This document shows positions 35,432 through 45,383 of a DNA stretch of 64,000 nt, piece after piece. Within the stretch, counting starts at the first letter, position 1. Every line of letters starts with the position of its first letter. The notes beneath the pieces are model-generated. The model made no database searches. It was not told the DNA's origin and saw only the letters and a list, made by a program, of their open reading frames with translations. Both the position numbers and the translations under genes were made by a program. Origin of the DNA: Flavobacterium ardleyense (GTDB lineage: Bacteria > Bacteroidota > Bacteroidia > Flavobacteriales > Flavobacteriaceae); NCBI RefSeq assembly GCF_033547075.1, contig NZ_CP137891.1, positions 1,488,001 to 1,552,000 of the forward strand, read 5' to 3'.

Positions 35432-37158
35432 TAATTAATTTTAAAATCCAACAGGATATTTTTGATTTTTTGGTCAAGGAAAATTTCGGCATCAGCCAAT
35501 TCTTCAAGAGATTCGATAGCCGTATTCACACTTACGTAAAATTTAATTTTTGGCTCCGTACCACTTGGTCGAGCAGCAATTTTACTACCATCGCCAGTGT
35601 AATAAATTAGCACATCAGATTTCGGAATATTTAAAGCTTCAGTTTCATCACTGATTAGATTCAATGCCGTGCTATTTAAGTAATCTTCGACCATTACCAC
35701 TCGTTCACCATTAATTTCACGCAATGGATTCTCGCGTAAGTCAATCATCATTTGCTTGATTTCGGCAGCGCCTTCAATTCCTTTTTTAGTCATCGAAACC
35801 AAAAACTCTTTATAAAAACCGTAATCTACATAAAGCTGTTGCAAGTATTCGTAAATACTATTTCCGGCCGCTTTTGCTTGAGCAGCCATTTCGCAAGCTA
35901 ATAACGTTGCAGCAATTGCATCTTTATCGCGAACGGCATCGCCCACCATATAGCCAAAACTTTCTTCTCCGCCACCAATAAATTGCTGCTCAGGAAAGTC
36001 TTTAATCATCTTCGCAATCCATTTAAAACCGGTCAAACCAACTTTAAAATCAACACCGTAAGCCGAAGCAAGTTCCATAATCATGGGAGTCGAAACAATT
36101 GTCGAAGCCACAAATTGTCTTCCGTCAAGTTTTCCGTTTTTCTTCCATTGCTCCAATAAAAACGCGGTCATCAAAACCATCGCTTGATTTCCGTTGAGCA
36201 AAATTAGATCGCCAGAAGCGTCTCGAACAGCAACACCAAGACGGTCAGAATCGGGATCTGTTCCAATTACAATATCTGCATTTATCTCTTTGGCAAGGTC
36301 CATTGCCATGGTCAAAGCCTCTGGTTCCTCAGGATTTGGCGATTTTACCGTCGGGAAATCCCCGTTAGGAACTGCCTGCTCCGCCACAATATGCACATCC
36401 TTATAACCCGCTCTTTCTAGAGTTTGCGGCATTAATTTTATTGACGTCCCGTGAAGCGAAGTAAAAACAATTTTCAAATTATCTTTTGCCGCTTGAGGTG
36501 TGTCAAAACTCGCATTTTTTATAGATGAAGCGATAAAGGCATCATCAACTTCAGTATCTATATAGTGTAATAAGTCTAGATTTTCGTCAAACTTAATATC
36601 CTCGTAAGCAAGCGCATCAATTGTACTAATAATCTCTGCATCCTGCGGTGGCACTAACTGTCCACCGTCTTGCCAATACACTTTGTATCCATTATATTCT
36701 GGTGGATTGTGCGAAGCTGTAAGTACAATCCCACATTGGCAATTCAGTTTTTTTACTGCAAAACTCAATTCTGGTGTAGGTCGCATTTCCGAAAATAGGT
36801 ACACTTCTATACCATTTGCACAAAAAACATCAGCCACCGTTTTTGCCAAAGTATCACTATTATGCCTGCAATCATAGGCAATTGCTACTTTTAGTTTCTC
36901 AGTCGGAAAAACTTTATGCATATAATCTGCAATTCCTTGAGTATTTTTTCCAAGTGTATATTTATTGATTCGGTTGGTGCCTGCACCCATAATTCCGCGC
37001 ATTCCGCCAGTACCAAATTCTAGGTTTTTATAAAAACTATCCTCAAGCTCTTTCGGTGCCGAAGTCATCATATCAATCACTTCTGCCTGTGTTTTGGCAT
37101 CAAAAGTTGGAGTTAACCACTCATTTACACTCTTTAAAATTGTCTCTGGTATATGCAT
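35431..37158 (-). CDS. Phospho-sugar mutase (phosphoglucomutase/phosphomannomutase family)
   Basis: 575 residues, alpha-D-phosphohexomutase superfamily; moves phosphate between C6 and C1 of glucose or mannose to supply nucleotide sugars. Motifs: GTGGMRGIMGAGTNRINKYT near residue 50, active-site phosphoserine loop TASHNPPEYNGYK near 145, metal-binding GTDPDSDRLG near 300, sugar-binding GGGEESFGYM near 400, and the C-terminal phosphate site ARPSGTEPKIKFY. Upstream of, and one base overlapping, the ABC exporter gene. A palindromic repeat sits just before its start. Confidence 0.92.
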   Translation of the reverse strand: MHIPETILKSVNEWLTPTFDAKTQAEVIDMMTSAPKELEDSFYKNLEFGTGGMRGIMGAGTNRINKYTLGKNTQGIADYMHKVFPTEKLKVAIAYDCRHNSDTLAKTVADVFCANGIEVYLFSEMRPTPELSFAVKKLNCQCGIVLTASHNPPEYNGYKVYWQDGGQLVPPQDAEIISTIDALAYEDIKFDENLDLLHYIDTEVDDAFIASSIKNASFDTPQAAKDNLKIVFTSLHGTSIKLMPQTLERAGYKDVHIVAEQAVPNGDFPTVKSPNPEEPEALTMAMDLAKEINADIVIGTDPDSDRLGVAVRDASGDLILLNGNQAMVLMTAFLLEQWKKNGKLDGRQFVASTIVSTPMIMELASAYGVDFKVGLTGFKWIAKMIKDFPEQQFIGGGEESFGYMVGDAVRDKDAIAATLLACEMAAQAKAAGNSIYEYLQQLYVDYGFYKEFLVSMTKKGIEGAAEIKQMMIDLRENPLREINGERVVMVEDYLNSTALNLISDETEALNIPKSDVLIYYTGDGSKIAARPSGTEPKIKFYVSVNTAIESLEELADAEIFLDQKIKNILLDFKIN

Positions 37159-37171
37159 TTTATTTTTTTTT

Positions 37172-37257
37172 GGAGCTATTTCCCGCTTTCCTCTACAATC
37201 TTTTATGTTTTTCTAAAAAGAAAAAACATAAAAGGATTTCCGTTGCAATCGGGGCTA
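37172..37257 (-). repeat. Variable-arm palindromic element, copy 2
   Basis: Starts GGAGC, ends GGGGCTA, the same ends as copy 1. Stem CTTTTATGTTTTT (37200-37212) with AAAAACATAAAAG (37222-37234), 13 bp, unrelated in sequence to the stem of copy 1. Lies between the glycosyltransferase and phosphohexomutase genes of one minus-strand run. Confidence 0.8.
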
Positions 37258-37317
37258 GGGCTCTACGTTAGTATTCATAATTTTTTTAAAACTTCAACCG
37301 AAGTTTTTATTTCAAGT

Positions 37318-38289
37318 CTATTCCTGCAGTTCGGCAATATTGCTACTTTCCACTATTTTATATCGATCTTGATGTCCTTTGCTTCGTAGAATAATTTCGC
37401 CAAGAAAACCCGCAAGAAAAAATTGTGTTCCAATAATCATCGTTACGAGTGAAATATAAAACCAAGGATTGCTGCTCACCAATATCGTTGGCAGGTCATT
37501 GTACAACCTGATTAGTTTATTAATTCCAATAAATCCTGCCGATACAAGTCCTATGATAAACATAATGGATCCCATAGCGCCAAAAAGGTGCATAGGACGT
37601 TTTCCGAATCTACTTAAAAACCAGATGGTAATTAAATCTAGAAAACCATTTACAAAACGGTTCATTCCAAATTTTGTCTCACCATATTTCCGAGCTTGAT
37701 GTTTTACAACCTTCTCGCCAATTTTTCCGTAGCCGGCATTTTTTGCCAATACAGGTATATAGCGGTGCATTTCGCCAGAAACTTCAATGTTTTTTACAAC
37801 TACATTTTTATAAGCTTTCAATCCGCAGTTAAAATCATTGAGTTTTACGCCAGATGTTTTTCGCGCTGCCCAATTAAATAATTTGGAAGGTAGATTCTTT
37901 GACATCACCGAGTCGTAGCGTTTCTTTTTCCAGCCCGAAATCAAATCGTAATTTTCTTCCTTAATAAGATGGTACATTTCTGGAATTTCCTCTGGATTGT
38001 CTTGCAGGTCAGCGTCCATAGTAATGACTACATCGCCTTTGGCCCGCGCAAAACCGGCATGCAGAGCTTGCGATTTTCCGTAATTACGTAAAAACCGAAT
38101 TCCTTTTATATTAGGATTCAGTGAAATAAGATCTTCAATAACTTTCCAAGATCTGTCCGTACTTCCGTCGTCTATAAAGATTACTTCGTACGAAAAACCG
38201 TTGGCGTGCATTACTTTAACAATCCAATCGTGCAATTCCTGCAGCGATTCGTCTTCGTTAAGTAAAGGGATTACTATAGATAAATTCAT
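37318..38289 (-). CDS. Family 2 glycosyltransferase, polyprenyl-phosphate type
   Basis: 323 residues. GT-A domain: FIDDGSTDRSW near residue 40, RNYGKSQALHAGFA, DADLQDNPEEI with the metal-binding acidic triplet near 95, and GLKAYKNVVVKNI. C-terminal part has two transmembrane segments (LFGAMGSIMFIIGLVSAGFI and PWFYISLVTMIIGTQFFLAG). This layout is that of DPM1/GtrB/ArnC-like enzymes that load a sugar onto undecaprenyl phosphate at the inner membrane. Eight nt after DUF4199 on the same strand. Confidence 0.9.
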   Translation of the reverse strand: MNLSIVIPLLNEDESLQELHDWIVKVMHANGFSYEVIFIDDGSTDRSWKVIEDLISLNPNIKGIRFLRNYGKSQALHAGFARAKGDVVITMDADLQDNPEEIPEMYHLIKEENYDLISGWKKKRYDSVMSKNLPSKLFNWAARKTSGVKLNDFNCGLKAYKNVVVKNIEVSGEMHRYIPVLAKNAGYGKIGEKVVKHQARKYGETKFGMNRFVNGFLDLITIWFLSRFGKRPMHLFGAMGSIMFIIGLVSAGFIGINKLIRLYNDLPTILVSSNPWFYISLVTMIIGTQFFLAGFLGEIILRSKGHQDRYKIVESSNIAELQE

Positions 38290-38297
38290 ATATTTTT

Positions 38298-38843
38298 TTA
38301 GAAACTTTGGTTGCGATCTCTCTTTACGATTGCACCTATAATTAGCGAGTAAAGTAAACCTATAAATGCATAAATTGCGATTGTAGAAGGTATTGCAATA
38401 AAGGGACTCATAAACTTACGAGTAACAGAAATTGCCATATCTACTTGCTCTTCGGTCATGTCGGAATTATCGCTTAGCATTACCGAACGAGTCTTTCTCA
38501 TCAGTTCTTCAACATATTCTGGAAAAATTGCATTAAAAACCACTGTAAATACACCAGCAATTAGCCCAGCAATTACACAGATAGTTACTCCAACTTTTAG
38601 ACATTCGCCAAAACTTGCATATCCACCGTTCATCTTTCTAAAGTTTATACAACCTAGATAAATTAAGATTAGTGGAAGTATTAAAAAGTTTAAAAAATTC
38701 AAAACAAGTCCGTAAGTGGGGTAAGAGACTGGATTTATATCCATTACGTACCCAATGACTGTTTCAAAGATCATAATCAGACCGAATATTAAACCTAGAA
38801 ATAAGCCAGCTTTTGCAGGAGATTGAGTAGTAATGTCTTTCAT
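38298..38843 (-). CDS. DUF4199 family membrane protein
   Basis: 181 residues with four predicted transmembrane segments (LFLGLIFGLIMIFETVIGYV; LNFLNFLILPLILIYLGCI; VGVTICVIAGLIAGVFTVVF; IPSTIAIYAFIGLLYSLIIG), an arrangement typical of DUF4199 in Bacteroidota. Function unknown. First gene of the run with the glycosyltransferase. Confidence 0.82.
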   Translation of the reverse strand: MKDITTQSPAKAGLFLGLIFGLIMIFETVIGYVMDINPVSYPTYGLVLNFLNFLILPLILIYLGCINFRKMNGGYASFGECLKVGVTICVIAGLIAGVFTVVFNAIFPEYVEELMRKTRSVMLSDNSDMTEEQVDMAISVTRKFMSPFIAIPSTIAIYAFIGLLYSLIIGAIVKRDRNQSF

Positions 38844-38869
38844 AGAAGGGAGTTTTTAGAATTATAATA

Positions 38870-38902
38870 CAAATATAGCAATTCAAGATATACAACATAC
38901 AA
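38870..38902 (-). promoter_or_regulatory. Promoter of the DUF4199-glycosyltransferase run
   Basis: Minus strand TTG (38902-38900), 22 nt, TATATTTG (38877-38870), 26 nt before the ATG at 38843. Confidence 0.6.
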
Positions 38903-38943
38903 TAAAGGCATCAAGCTATCTAAAAATAAAATACTAGAAACGA

Positions 38944-38973
38944 TTTGTATATTGAAAAAATAGTGTAAATTTG
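38944..38973 (+). promoter_or_regulatory. Promoter of rpmE2
   Basis: TTTG (38944-38947), 18 nt, TAAATTTG (38966-38973). The leader to the ATG at 39088 is about 110 nt, long for this genome and so a possible site for L31 autoregulation; no clear structure was resolved. Confidence 0.65.
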
Positions 38974-39087
38974 CAGACTTATAATTATAAACAAGCAAGC
39001 TAAAAACTGTTGTTGAGTTTATACCTTTTCTTGTCAAAGAGAGAAGCCTCGAAACAAAAGCAATAGCAACAAGAAACACTTAATAAA

Positions 39088-39339
39088 ATGAAAAAAGGAA
39101 TTCACCCAGAAAATTACAGATTAGTTGCATTTAAAGACATGTCAAACGAAGATGTTTTTATTACTAAATCTACAGCAGACACAAAAGAAACTATTATGCA
39201 CGATGGTGTTGAATACCCAGTAGTGAAAATGGAGATCTCTAGAACTTCTCACCCATTTTATACAGGTAAATCTAAACTTATCGATACTGCAGGACGTATT
39301 GATAAATTTAAAACAAAATACGCAAAACACGCGAAATAA
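39088..39339 (+). CDS. rpmE2: Ribosomal protein L31, type B
   Basis: 83 residues. Large-subunit ribosomal protein. [40 protein letters not shown]. It is the type B form: extended loop and no zinc-binding cysteines (there are no Cys in the protein), so it does not depend on zinc. Own promoter and terminator. Confidence 0.95.
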   Translation: MKKGIHPENYRLVAFKDMSNEDVFITKSTADTKETIMHDGVEYPVVKMEISRTSHPFYTGKSKLIDTAGRIDKFKTKYAKHAK

Positions 39340-39399
39340 TTTACTGCCAGAGTTTCTGACCGAGTTTTTCTCAGATGAAGCGAAGATAGTACCTCATAG

Positions 39400-39436
39400 A
39401 AAAGTAGTAAACATTGTTTACTACTTTTTTTTTGTG
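39400..39436 (+). terminator. Terminator of rpmE2
   Basis: AAAAGTAGTAAAC-ATT-GTTTACTACTTTT followed by T: a perfect 13-bp stem. Confidence 0.8.
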
Positions 39437-39489
39437 CTTATTTTTTGTGGTTTATATATAACGAAATGTCCTAGTTTGGGATGATTTTG

Positions 39490-39580
39490 CGAGAAGGATG
39501 GCAGTGCAAATCCTTTGTTGTGGCGTTGCGAAGCATAAGCTACAACAAAGATTGGGAACGGACAGCCTGACCGGCGCTTA
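39490..39580 (+). repeat. Variable-arm palindromic element, copy 4
   Basis: Stem CTTTGTTGTGGC (39513-39524) with GCTACAACAAAG (39539-39550), 12 bp with one wobble, framed by ATCCTTT and AAAGAT, then a right flank ACGGACAGCCTGACCGGCGC. The rest of 39581-39731 contains no gene. Confidence 0.75.
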
Positions 39581-39731
39581 ATAAAGGCGTCAAATAGTAA
39601 CTGAACATCTATAAGACTGTCGCATTTTTCTTGCAATGGTGGCGCCGGGCTCGCCCAAATAAAAAGAAAAATTTCAAATCTTTACGACTAAGCTTTTTTT
39701 AGAATCGACCGCGATTAGACTAAAAACTTTG

Positions 39732-39739
39732 TAACTTTG
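39732..39739 (+). promoter_or_regulatory. -7 element of the GlmU-like gene
   Basis: TAACTTTG, 26 nt before the ATG at 39766. Confidence 0.5.
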
Positions 39740-39765
39740 AGTTCATAAAATTCAAGACAAGAAAA

Positions 39766-40941
39766 ATGAATTACATTCTATTTGACGGGCCGGCTAGAAA
39801 TGCGCTATTGCCTTTTACATTTACCAGACCAGTTGCGGATATTCGCGTGGGGATTTTGACAATTCGCGAGAAATGGGAGAAATATTTGCAAACGACAACC
39901 ACTTCGGTGACCGAGCAATATTTGTCCATGAAGTATCCGATGGTCGAAATGCCGGAGAATATTATGATTAATGCATCGTATTTGCCGAACGATATTTTGG
40001 TGGAAATGATTAAAAATCTTGAACAAAATCAAGCTATTTTTAAAGACGATCAGGTGATTGCATTTTTTACTACCGACGATCAAGAAGATGTAGATTTTGA
40101 CACTTACGAAGCCATTGAATTTGACCAAGATTGCCTGACGATTGAGCATACTTGGGATATTTTTCAGAAAAACGATGCCGCTTTACGCGAAGATTTTATT
40201 TTGCTAACTCAAGGTGAACAATCAGAGCGAATTCCGAAAAGTGTGAATGCAATTAATCCAGAGAATATTTTTATTGAAGAAGGGGCATCTCTTGAATTTG
40301 TTACTTTAAATGCTTCGACTGGACCTATATATATAGGACGCAACAGCGAAATTATGGAGGGATCTGTAATTCGTGGGCCTTTTGCACTTTGCGAAGGTGC
40401 GCAAGTAAAGTTGGGGACAAAAGTGTACGGTGCCACTACGGTTGGTCCACATTCTCGCATTGGTGGTGAAGTAAATAATTCGGTACTTTTTGGATATTCT
40501 AACAAAGGACACGATGGATTTTTAGGAAATAGTGTGCTTGGCGAATGGTGCAATATTGGTGCGGATTCTAATAATTCCAACTTGAAGAATAATTACGAAG
40601 AAGTGAAATTATGGAGCTATGAAACTGAAGGTTTCGCCAAAACAGGACTTCAATTTTGCGGTTTGATGATGGGTGATCACAGTAAATGTGGTATTAATAC
40701 CATGTTTAATACCGGAACTGTGGTTGGTGTGAGTACGAATATCTTCGGCTCTGGATTTCCACGAAACTTTGTTCCGAGTTTTTCTTGGGGTGGCGCATCA
40801 GGATTTTCGACTTATTTGACCAAGAAAGCTTTTGAAACTACACGTATCGTAATGGCCCGAAGGGGAATTGAATTTGATGACAAAGAGCAATACATTTTAG
40901 AACATGTTTTTGAGGAAACTAGAAAGTGGCGTAAGGATTAA
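39766..40941 (+). CDS. GlmU-family sugar nucleotidyltransferase-like protein
   Basis: 391 residues. N-terminal region (MNYILFDGPARNALLPFTFT, RPVADIRVGILTIREKW) is a degenerate nucleotidyltransferase fold; the C-terminal half is a left-handed parallel beta-helix of hexapeptide repeats (GPIYIGRNSEIMEGSVIRGP, IGADSNNSNLKNN, GDHSKCGINTMFNTGTVVGV). This is the GlmU-like protein of Bacteroidota, which lacks the full pyrophosphorylase signature of true GlmU. Likely acts on a nucleotide sugar or as an acyltransferase; exact reaction unknown. aspA follows after 52 nt with no terminator. Confidence 0.8.
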   Translation: MNYILFDGPARNALLPFTFTRPVADIRVGILTIREKWEKYLQTTTTSVTEQYLSMKYPMVEMPENIMINASYLPNDILVEMIKNLEQNQAIFKDDQVIAFFTTDDQEDVDFDTYEAIEFDQDCLTIEHTWDIFQKNDAALREDFILLTQGEQSERIPKSVNAINPENIFIEEGASLEFVTLNASTGPIYIGRNSEIMEGSVIRGPFALCEGAQVKLGTKVYGATTVGPHSRIGGEVNNSVLFGYSNKGHDGFLGNSVLGEWCNIGADSNNSNLKNNYEEVKLWSYETEGFAKTGLQFCGLMMGDHSKCGINTMFNTGTVVGVSTNIFGSGFPRNFVPSFSWGGASGFSTYLTKKAFETTRIVMARRGIEFDDKEQYILEHVFEETRKWRKD

Positions 40942-40993
40942 CTCTCAGCAATAGTAAGCCATTCAAGCAGAATAATAATAAATAGTACAAGCG

Positions 40994-42415
40994 ATGAAAT
41001 ATAGATTAGAAAGTGATTTGATAGGGGAGCTTCAGGTTCCGGAAGAGGCATATTACGGAGTTCAAACGCAGCGTGCTGTCGAGAATTTTCAAATTTCGGG
41101 AGTATTGCTTTCTGATTTTCCGCAGTTTATAAAAGGGCTTGCTTATGTAAAATGGGCAGCGGCCGAAACAAATTTTACTTTAGGACTCCTTGACGAAAAT
41201 ATCAAAAATGTAATCGTTGAAGCCGCTAAAGAAGTAATTGATGGGAAATTTGATCAAGATTTTCCACTTGATATGATTCAAGGTGGTGCAGGTACGTCGA
41301 CTAATATGAATATTAACGAGGTAATTGCCAATCGTGCCAACGAGATGATGGGTTACAGTAAAGGTAGTTATGAGGTTGTTACTCCTAATGACCACGTCAA
41401 TCTTTCGCAATCTACAAATGATGCCTATCCAACGGCAATTAAGCTTGCGGCAATAAATGCAAACGAGCAATTAATTTCAGTTTTGCAGACCCTAATTAAT
41501 TCTTTTAGAGCAAAAGGAGAAAGTTTTAAGCACGTGATTAAGATGGGTCGTACGCAACTTCAAGATGCGGTGCCAATGACTTTGGGTCAAGAATTTGAAG
41601 CATACGCGGTGAATCTTGAAGATGACATAGAGCGACTCAATCAGAGTACTTTGCTATTTTTGGATATAAATATGGGTGCAACGGCAATTGGTACAGGATT
41701 GAATGCTGCTCCAGGTTATGCAAAATTATGTGCTGAAAATTTATCCAAAATTACAGGGCATAAATTTACAACTGCTCGCAACCTTATTGAGGCAACTCCA
41801 GATACTGGAGCTTATGTGACTTATTCTTCGGCTTTGAAGAGAATGGCGGTTAAGATTTCGAAAATATGTAATGATTTGCGCTTGCTTTCGTCAGGACCTC
41901 GTTGTGGTTTTAATGAAATTAATCTTCCAGCAATGCAGCCAGGATCTTCGATTATGCCTGGGAAAGTAAATCCTGTAATTCCAGAAGTGATGAATCAGAT
42001 TTGCTTTAGAGTTATTGGAAATGACTTGACCGTAACTATGGCAGCCGAAGCAGGACAACTGCAGCTAAATGTTATGGAGCCCGTAATGACATTTTCTATC
42101 TTAGAATCGATGAGACTGCTATCTAACGGAATGCAAACCCTCGCAACAAAATGTATCGACGGAATTACCGCAAACGAAGCACATTGCAAAGCGATGGTAA
42201 TGAATAGCATTGGAATTGTGACTGCATTAAATCCTCATATTGGATATAAAAATAGTACAAAAATTGCCAAAGAAGCTTTGGAAACTGGCGCTTCGGTTTA
42301 TGATCTTGTGATAAAATATAATATTTTGTCTATGGAAGAAATGGACAAAATTTTGGACCCAGCAAATATGCTTGCGCCGCAAATGGACAAGGTAAATCAC
42401 AATCCAAATAAGTAG
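40994..42415 (+). CDS. aspA: Aspartate ammonia-lyase
   Basis: 473 residues. Converts aspartate to fumarate and ammonia. Fumarase/aspartase superfamily: EEAYYGVQTQRAVENFQISG (AYYG is the aspartase form; fumarase has a different sequence here), GGAGTSTNMNINEVIANRAN, TNDAYPTAIKLA, and the signature loop GSSIMPGKVNPVIPEVMNQ near 320 holding the catalytic Ser. Probably co-transcribed with the GlmU-like gene. Distinguishing aspartase from fumarase rests on the N-terminus and active-site residues. Confidence 0.9.
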   Translation: MKYRLESDLIGELQVPEEAYYGVQTQRAVENFQISGVLLSDFPQFIKGLAYVKWAAAETNFTLGLLDENIKNVIVEAAKEVIDGKFDQDFPLDMIQGGAGTSTNMNINEVIANRANEMMGYSKGSYEVVTPNDHVNLSQSTNDAYPTAIKLAAINANEQLISVLQTLINSFRAKGESFKHVIKMGRTQLQDAVPMTLGQEFEAYAVNLEDDIERLNQSTLLFLDINMGATAIGTGLNAAPGYAKLCAENLSKITGHKFTTARNLIEATPDTGAYVTYSSALKRMAVKISKICNDLRLLSSGPRCGFNEINLPAMQPGSSIMPGKVNPVIPEVMNQICFRVIGNDLTVTMAAEAGQLQLNVMEPVMTFSILESMRLLSNGMQTLATKCIDGITANEAHCKAMVMNSIGIVTALNPHIGYKNSTKIAKEALETGASVYDLVIKYNILSMEEMDKILDPANMLAPQMDKVNHNPNK

Positions 42416-42431
42416 TTCGAAACTCTTTTAT

Positions 42432-42470
42432 AAAAAAAAATGCGTCAACTTAGGTTGACGCATTTTTTTT
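42432..42470. terminator. Bidirectional terminator between aspA and the M1 peptidase gene
   Basis: TGCGTCAAC (42441-42449), TTAG, GTTGACGCA (42454-42462), with an A run on the left and a T run on the right. Confidence 0.85.
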
Positions 42471-42476
42471 TGCTTT

Positions 42477-44723
42477 CTAGCTTCTGCGGAACTCGATGCT
42501 CTGACCGTTTACCACAAGTGTCATTGTCTGCTTATCATCCGAAAAGGTAAATTCTAAACCACCTTCTTCAAGTGTGAATTTATTTTTTCCAGCAAATTCA
42601 AGTGGAAAAGAAGCTTGACCTTCTACATTTGCGGTTAAAATATTGTTTTCTGCTGTAAAGGTTAAGATCATTGGAGCAATAGCACTTGAGTATTTTCCAA
42701 CAAATTCTGTAGCCACAAGATCTTTTTCTAAAGTGTTTTTCTTCGCGCTCCACTCATTATTTCGGCTATTGATATCCGGGAAAACTTTGTCAGGATCAAT
42801 CGTTACAGTTTCAATTTCTTCGGTAGAATCTAGAACGAAAGACCACGTTTTATTGCGTTCCCAAATTTCGACAGGAAGTTTCTTTCTCATCGTTTTTCCG
42901 CTTTTCAGCTTCGCTTCGATGGTAACAGGCATTGGCATTTTTTCTAAATTTTCGATAGAAATAATCGCACCTAACTTTGCATTATTCTTTACATATTTCA
43001 CCGAAGTTACTGCTTGGTCAAACTGCCAGTTGTTTAAGAACCAACTTCTCCAAAACCAGTTTAGATTTTCACCAGAAACATTTTCCATGGTACGGAAAAA
43101 GTCGAATGGAGTTGGGTGTTTGTACGCCCAACGCTCTACGTACGTGCGCAAGGCTTCGTCAAAAACTTCTTTTCCCAGAACTTGTTCTCGCAAAATTGTC
43201 AATGCTGCCGCAGGTTTCCAGTAAGCAAGAATTCCAAGATTTGCCTCTTTTAATCCATCAGGAGCCGTCATCAGTGGCTCCAAAGCAGGATTTGTAAAAT
43301 AGGAAGAAGACTGATGCATATTAGGACCTGCCTGATCATATTCACCATTATTGAAATCTTTTGTGCTTAGCGAATTCAGAAAAGTATTAAGACCTTCGTC
43401 CATCCAAGCAAATTTACGCTCGTTTGATCCTACGATCATCGGAAACCAAATATGTCCCCATTCGTGATCGGTAACATCCCATAAATCCTTTCCTTTAGAT
43501 TCTGAACTACAAAAAACAATCGAAGGATATTCCATTCCACCCGCGATACTTGCGGCGTTGATTGCTGTAGAGTACGGATATTCAAACCATCTTTTTGAGT
43601 AGTTTTCGATTGATGCTTTTGTATATTCAGTCGATCTTCCCCACGCAGCTTTACCGTCGCTTTCTACTGGATAGACCGAAATAGCTAGCGATTTTTTTCC
43701 GCTCGGTAGATTGATTTTTGCTGCGTCAACTATAAATGCTGCAGATGAAGTCCAAGCCACATCTCTGGAGTTTTCGATTTTAAATTTCCAAGTCAACATC
43801 GCTTTTCCAGTTGGGCGAGAATCCTTAGATTTCACTTCTTTTGCTGAGCGAATAATTACGGTTGCATCACTTTCTCTAGCTTTTTTCCAACGATCCAATT
43901 GGGTAGCAGTATAGACTTCTTCTGGGTTTTGAAGTTCACCCGAACAAGCAACAATATGATTTGAAGGAGCGGTGATTTCGATATCAAAATTACCATATTC
44001 TAAATAAAATTCTCCTGCACCCAAATATGGAAGTGTATTCCAACCTTGAATGTCATCGTACACGCACATACGCGGATACCACTGCGCAACGCTGTATATT
44101 TTTCCGTTTTTGGTGTTTAGGATTCCCATTCTATCTGATCCATAAGTAGGCGATGTGAATCCGAAATCGATTTGAAACTGAATTTCTCCTCCTTTTGAAG
44201 CTAGATTTTCAGGCAGATAAACTTTCATTCGAGTATCGCTGATGCTAAATTTTAAAGCTTGAGATTTTGCTTTCTTTCCGTTGATTGAAAGTAATTTGAT
44301 AGATTTTATTTTGTGTCCACCGTGAAAAACTTCACCTTTCGCGCCATTTCTGCTGCCTTGCAAAGAAATGACTGCATTTCCGCGAGAATCTTTATCAAAT
44401 AGATTTTGATCAACATTCATCCATAGAAATGAAAGATTGTCCGGGCTATTATTGGTGTAGGTAATTATTTCGCTTCCGCTAAATTCGTCCGTTTTGTCAT
44501 TCAGCTCTACTTTGATATTGTAGTTAGCGTAATTCTGCCAATAGTTTGCAGTCGGCTGTCCGCTTGCTGAACGGGTTGTACTTCCATTAGAAGTATAGAA
44601 TATTGGTGCAAAGGCATCAAGATAACTGTAATTATTGTTGGCTGATGGTGCCTGCGCCACTGAAGTTATTCCGCATAGCAAAAGTGCATAAAGCGAAAAA
44701 ATATTAAAAGTTCGTTGAAACAT
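42477..44723 (-). CDS. M1-family zinc aminopeptidase, secreted
   Basis: 748 residues. Signal peptide (about 1-24, ending SVAQA). Gluzincin core: His420-Glu421-x-x-His424 (HEWGH), then Glu443 after 18 residues (MDEGLNT), the HExxH-18-E arrangement of M1 peptidases. Preceding N-terminal beta domain at about 50-330 and a C-terminal beta region after 640. Acts as an extracytoplasmic peptidase; no sorting domain, so probably periplasmic or outer-membrane associated. Single gene, convergent with aspA. Confidence 0.88.
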   Translation of the reverse strand: MFQRTFNIFSLYALLLCGITSVAQAPSANNNYSYLDAFAPIFYTSNGSTTRSASGQPTANYWQNYANYNIKVELNDKTDEFSGSEIITYTNNSPDNLSFLWMNVDQNLFDKDSRGNAVISLQGSRNGAKGEVFHGGHKIKSIKLLSINGKKAKSQALKFSISDTRMKVYLPENLASKGGEIQFQIDFGFTSPTYGSDRMGILNTKNGKIYSVAQWYPRMCVYDDIQGWNTLPYLGAGEFYLEYGNFDIEITAPSNHIVACSGELQNPEEVYTATQLDRWKKARESDATVIIRSAKEVKSKDSRPTGKAMLTWKFKIENSRDVAWTSSAAFIVDAAKINLPSGKKSLAISVYPVESDGKAAWGRSTEYTKASIENYSKRWFEYPYSTAINAASIAGGMEYPSIVFCSSESKGKDLWDVTDHEWGHIWFPMIVGSNERKFAWMDEGLNTFLNSLSTKDFNNGEYDQAGPNMHQSSSYFTNPALEPLMTAPDGLKEANLGILAYWKPAAALTILREQVLGKEVFDEALRTYVERWAYKHPTPFDFFRTMENVSGENLNWFWRSWFLNNWQFDQAVTSVKYVKNNAKLGAIISIENLEKMPMPVTIEAKLKSGKTMRKKLPVEIWERNKTWSFVLDSTEEIETVTIDPDKVFPDINSRNNEWSAKKNTLEKDLVATEFVGKYSSAIAPMILTFTAENNILTANVEGQASFPLEFAGKNKFTLEEGGLEFTFSDDKQTMTLVVNGQSIEFRRS

Positions 44724-44821
44724 TAGGAGGATTTTAATTAGGATGTTGCTTTGAGTATCAACGGGTAAAACTACTAAAAGTTTTAGATACTCAAAACTGT
44801 TTTATTATTTTGAATTTAAAC

Positions 44822-44852
44822 AAAAAAAAGCTTCAGAAGGACTGAAGCTTTA
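44822..44852 (-). terminator. Terminator of the PepSY-like gene
   Basis: AAAGCTTCAG (44827-44836), AAGGA, CTGAAGCTTT (44842-44851); on the minus strand followed by T. Confidence 0.8.
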
Positions 44853-44875
44853 GTGGTAATATGAATTTTAAAAAC

Positions 44876-45301
44876 TTAATCAATTTTCACAAAGTCGCCA
44901 TCTTTTGTGAATTCTAATTCAACCTTATTGGTTAATTTCACTTCAATTTTGCGATCGCTTTTATCGATTTTTGTAAAACTTTGTCCAGGGTAATTTGCTT
45001 TTACATATTGAGAAATTTTATTTGGAATAAAGTGAGCTCCAATTTGAGTTCCCTTTCCATCTATTTCTTTCCATTGCCCGTCTTTGTCAAATTCGATTTC
45101 TGCTCCATCTGCAAGTGTCACTTTATACTTTAAACTGCGAGATCCTAGATCTTTCTTCCCAATTGCCCACGCATTGTCAGCATATTCTTTGGTTAGAAAT
45201 TCTTGAGCCGCTTTTGGCAAGTCATTTTTTTTAATTACAGTTTCTTGTGCATTGGCAAACCAAACGCTACAAAACATCATTATAGTTAGTACACTTTTCA
45301 T
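44876..45301 (-). CDS. PepSY-like domain protein
   Basis: 141 residues. Signal peptide (about 1-18, MKSVLTIMMFCSVWFANAQ) and two tandem PepSY-like (putative beta-lactamase-inhibitor-like, DUF2874) repeats: KVTLADGAEIEFDKDGQWKE with EIDGKG, and KVELEFTKDGDFVKI. Periplasmic, function unknown. Single gene. Confidence 0.78.
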   Translation of the reverse strand: MKSVLTIMMFCSVWFANAQETVIKKNDLPKAAQEFLTKEYADNAWAIGKKDLGSRSLKYKVTLADGAEIEFDKDGQWKEIDGKGTQIGAHFIPNKISQYVKANYPGQSFTKIDKSDRKIEVKLTNKVELEFTKDGDFVKID

Positions 45302-45383
45302 AGTTGTTGTTGTTGTTTTATTCTGTTCTAAAAGAATTAATTAAAAGAAGTTTAAAAGTAGTAAATATTAAATTATTAAAGGG

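Noticed and set aside
38974..39087. Structured L31 leader
   Set aside because: The 110-nt leader is suggestive, but no convincing helix was found by eye.
40994..42415. Fumarase class II
   Set aside because: The N-terminal AYYG segment and overall sequence fit aspartase; fumarase normally has a different motif there.
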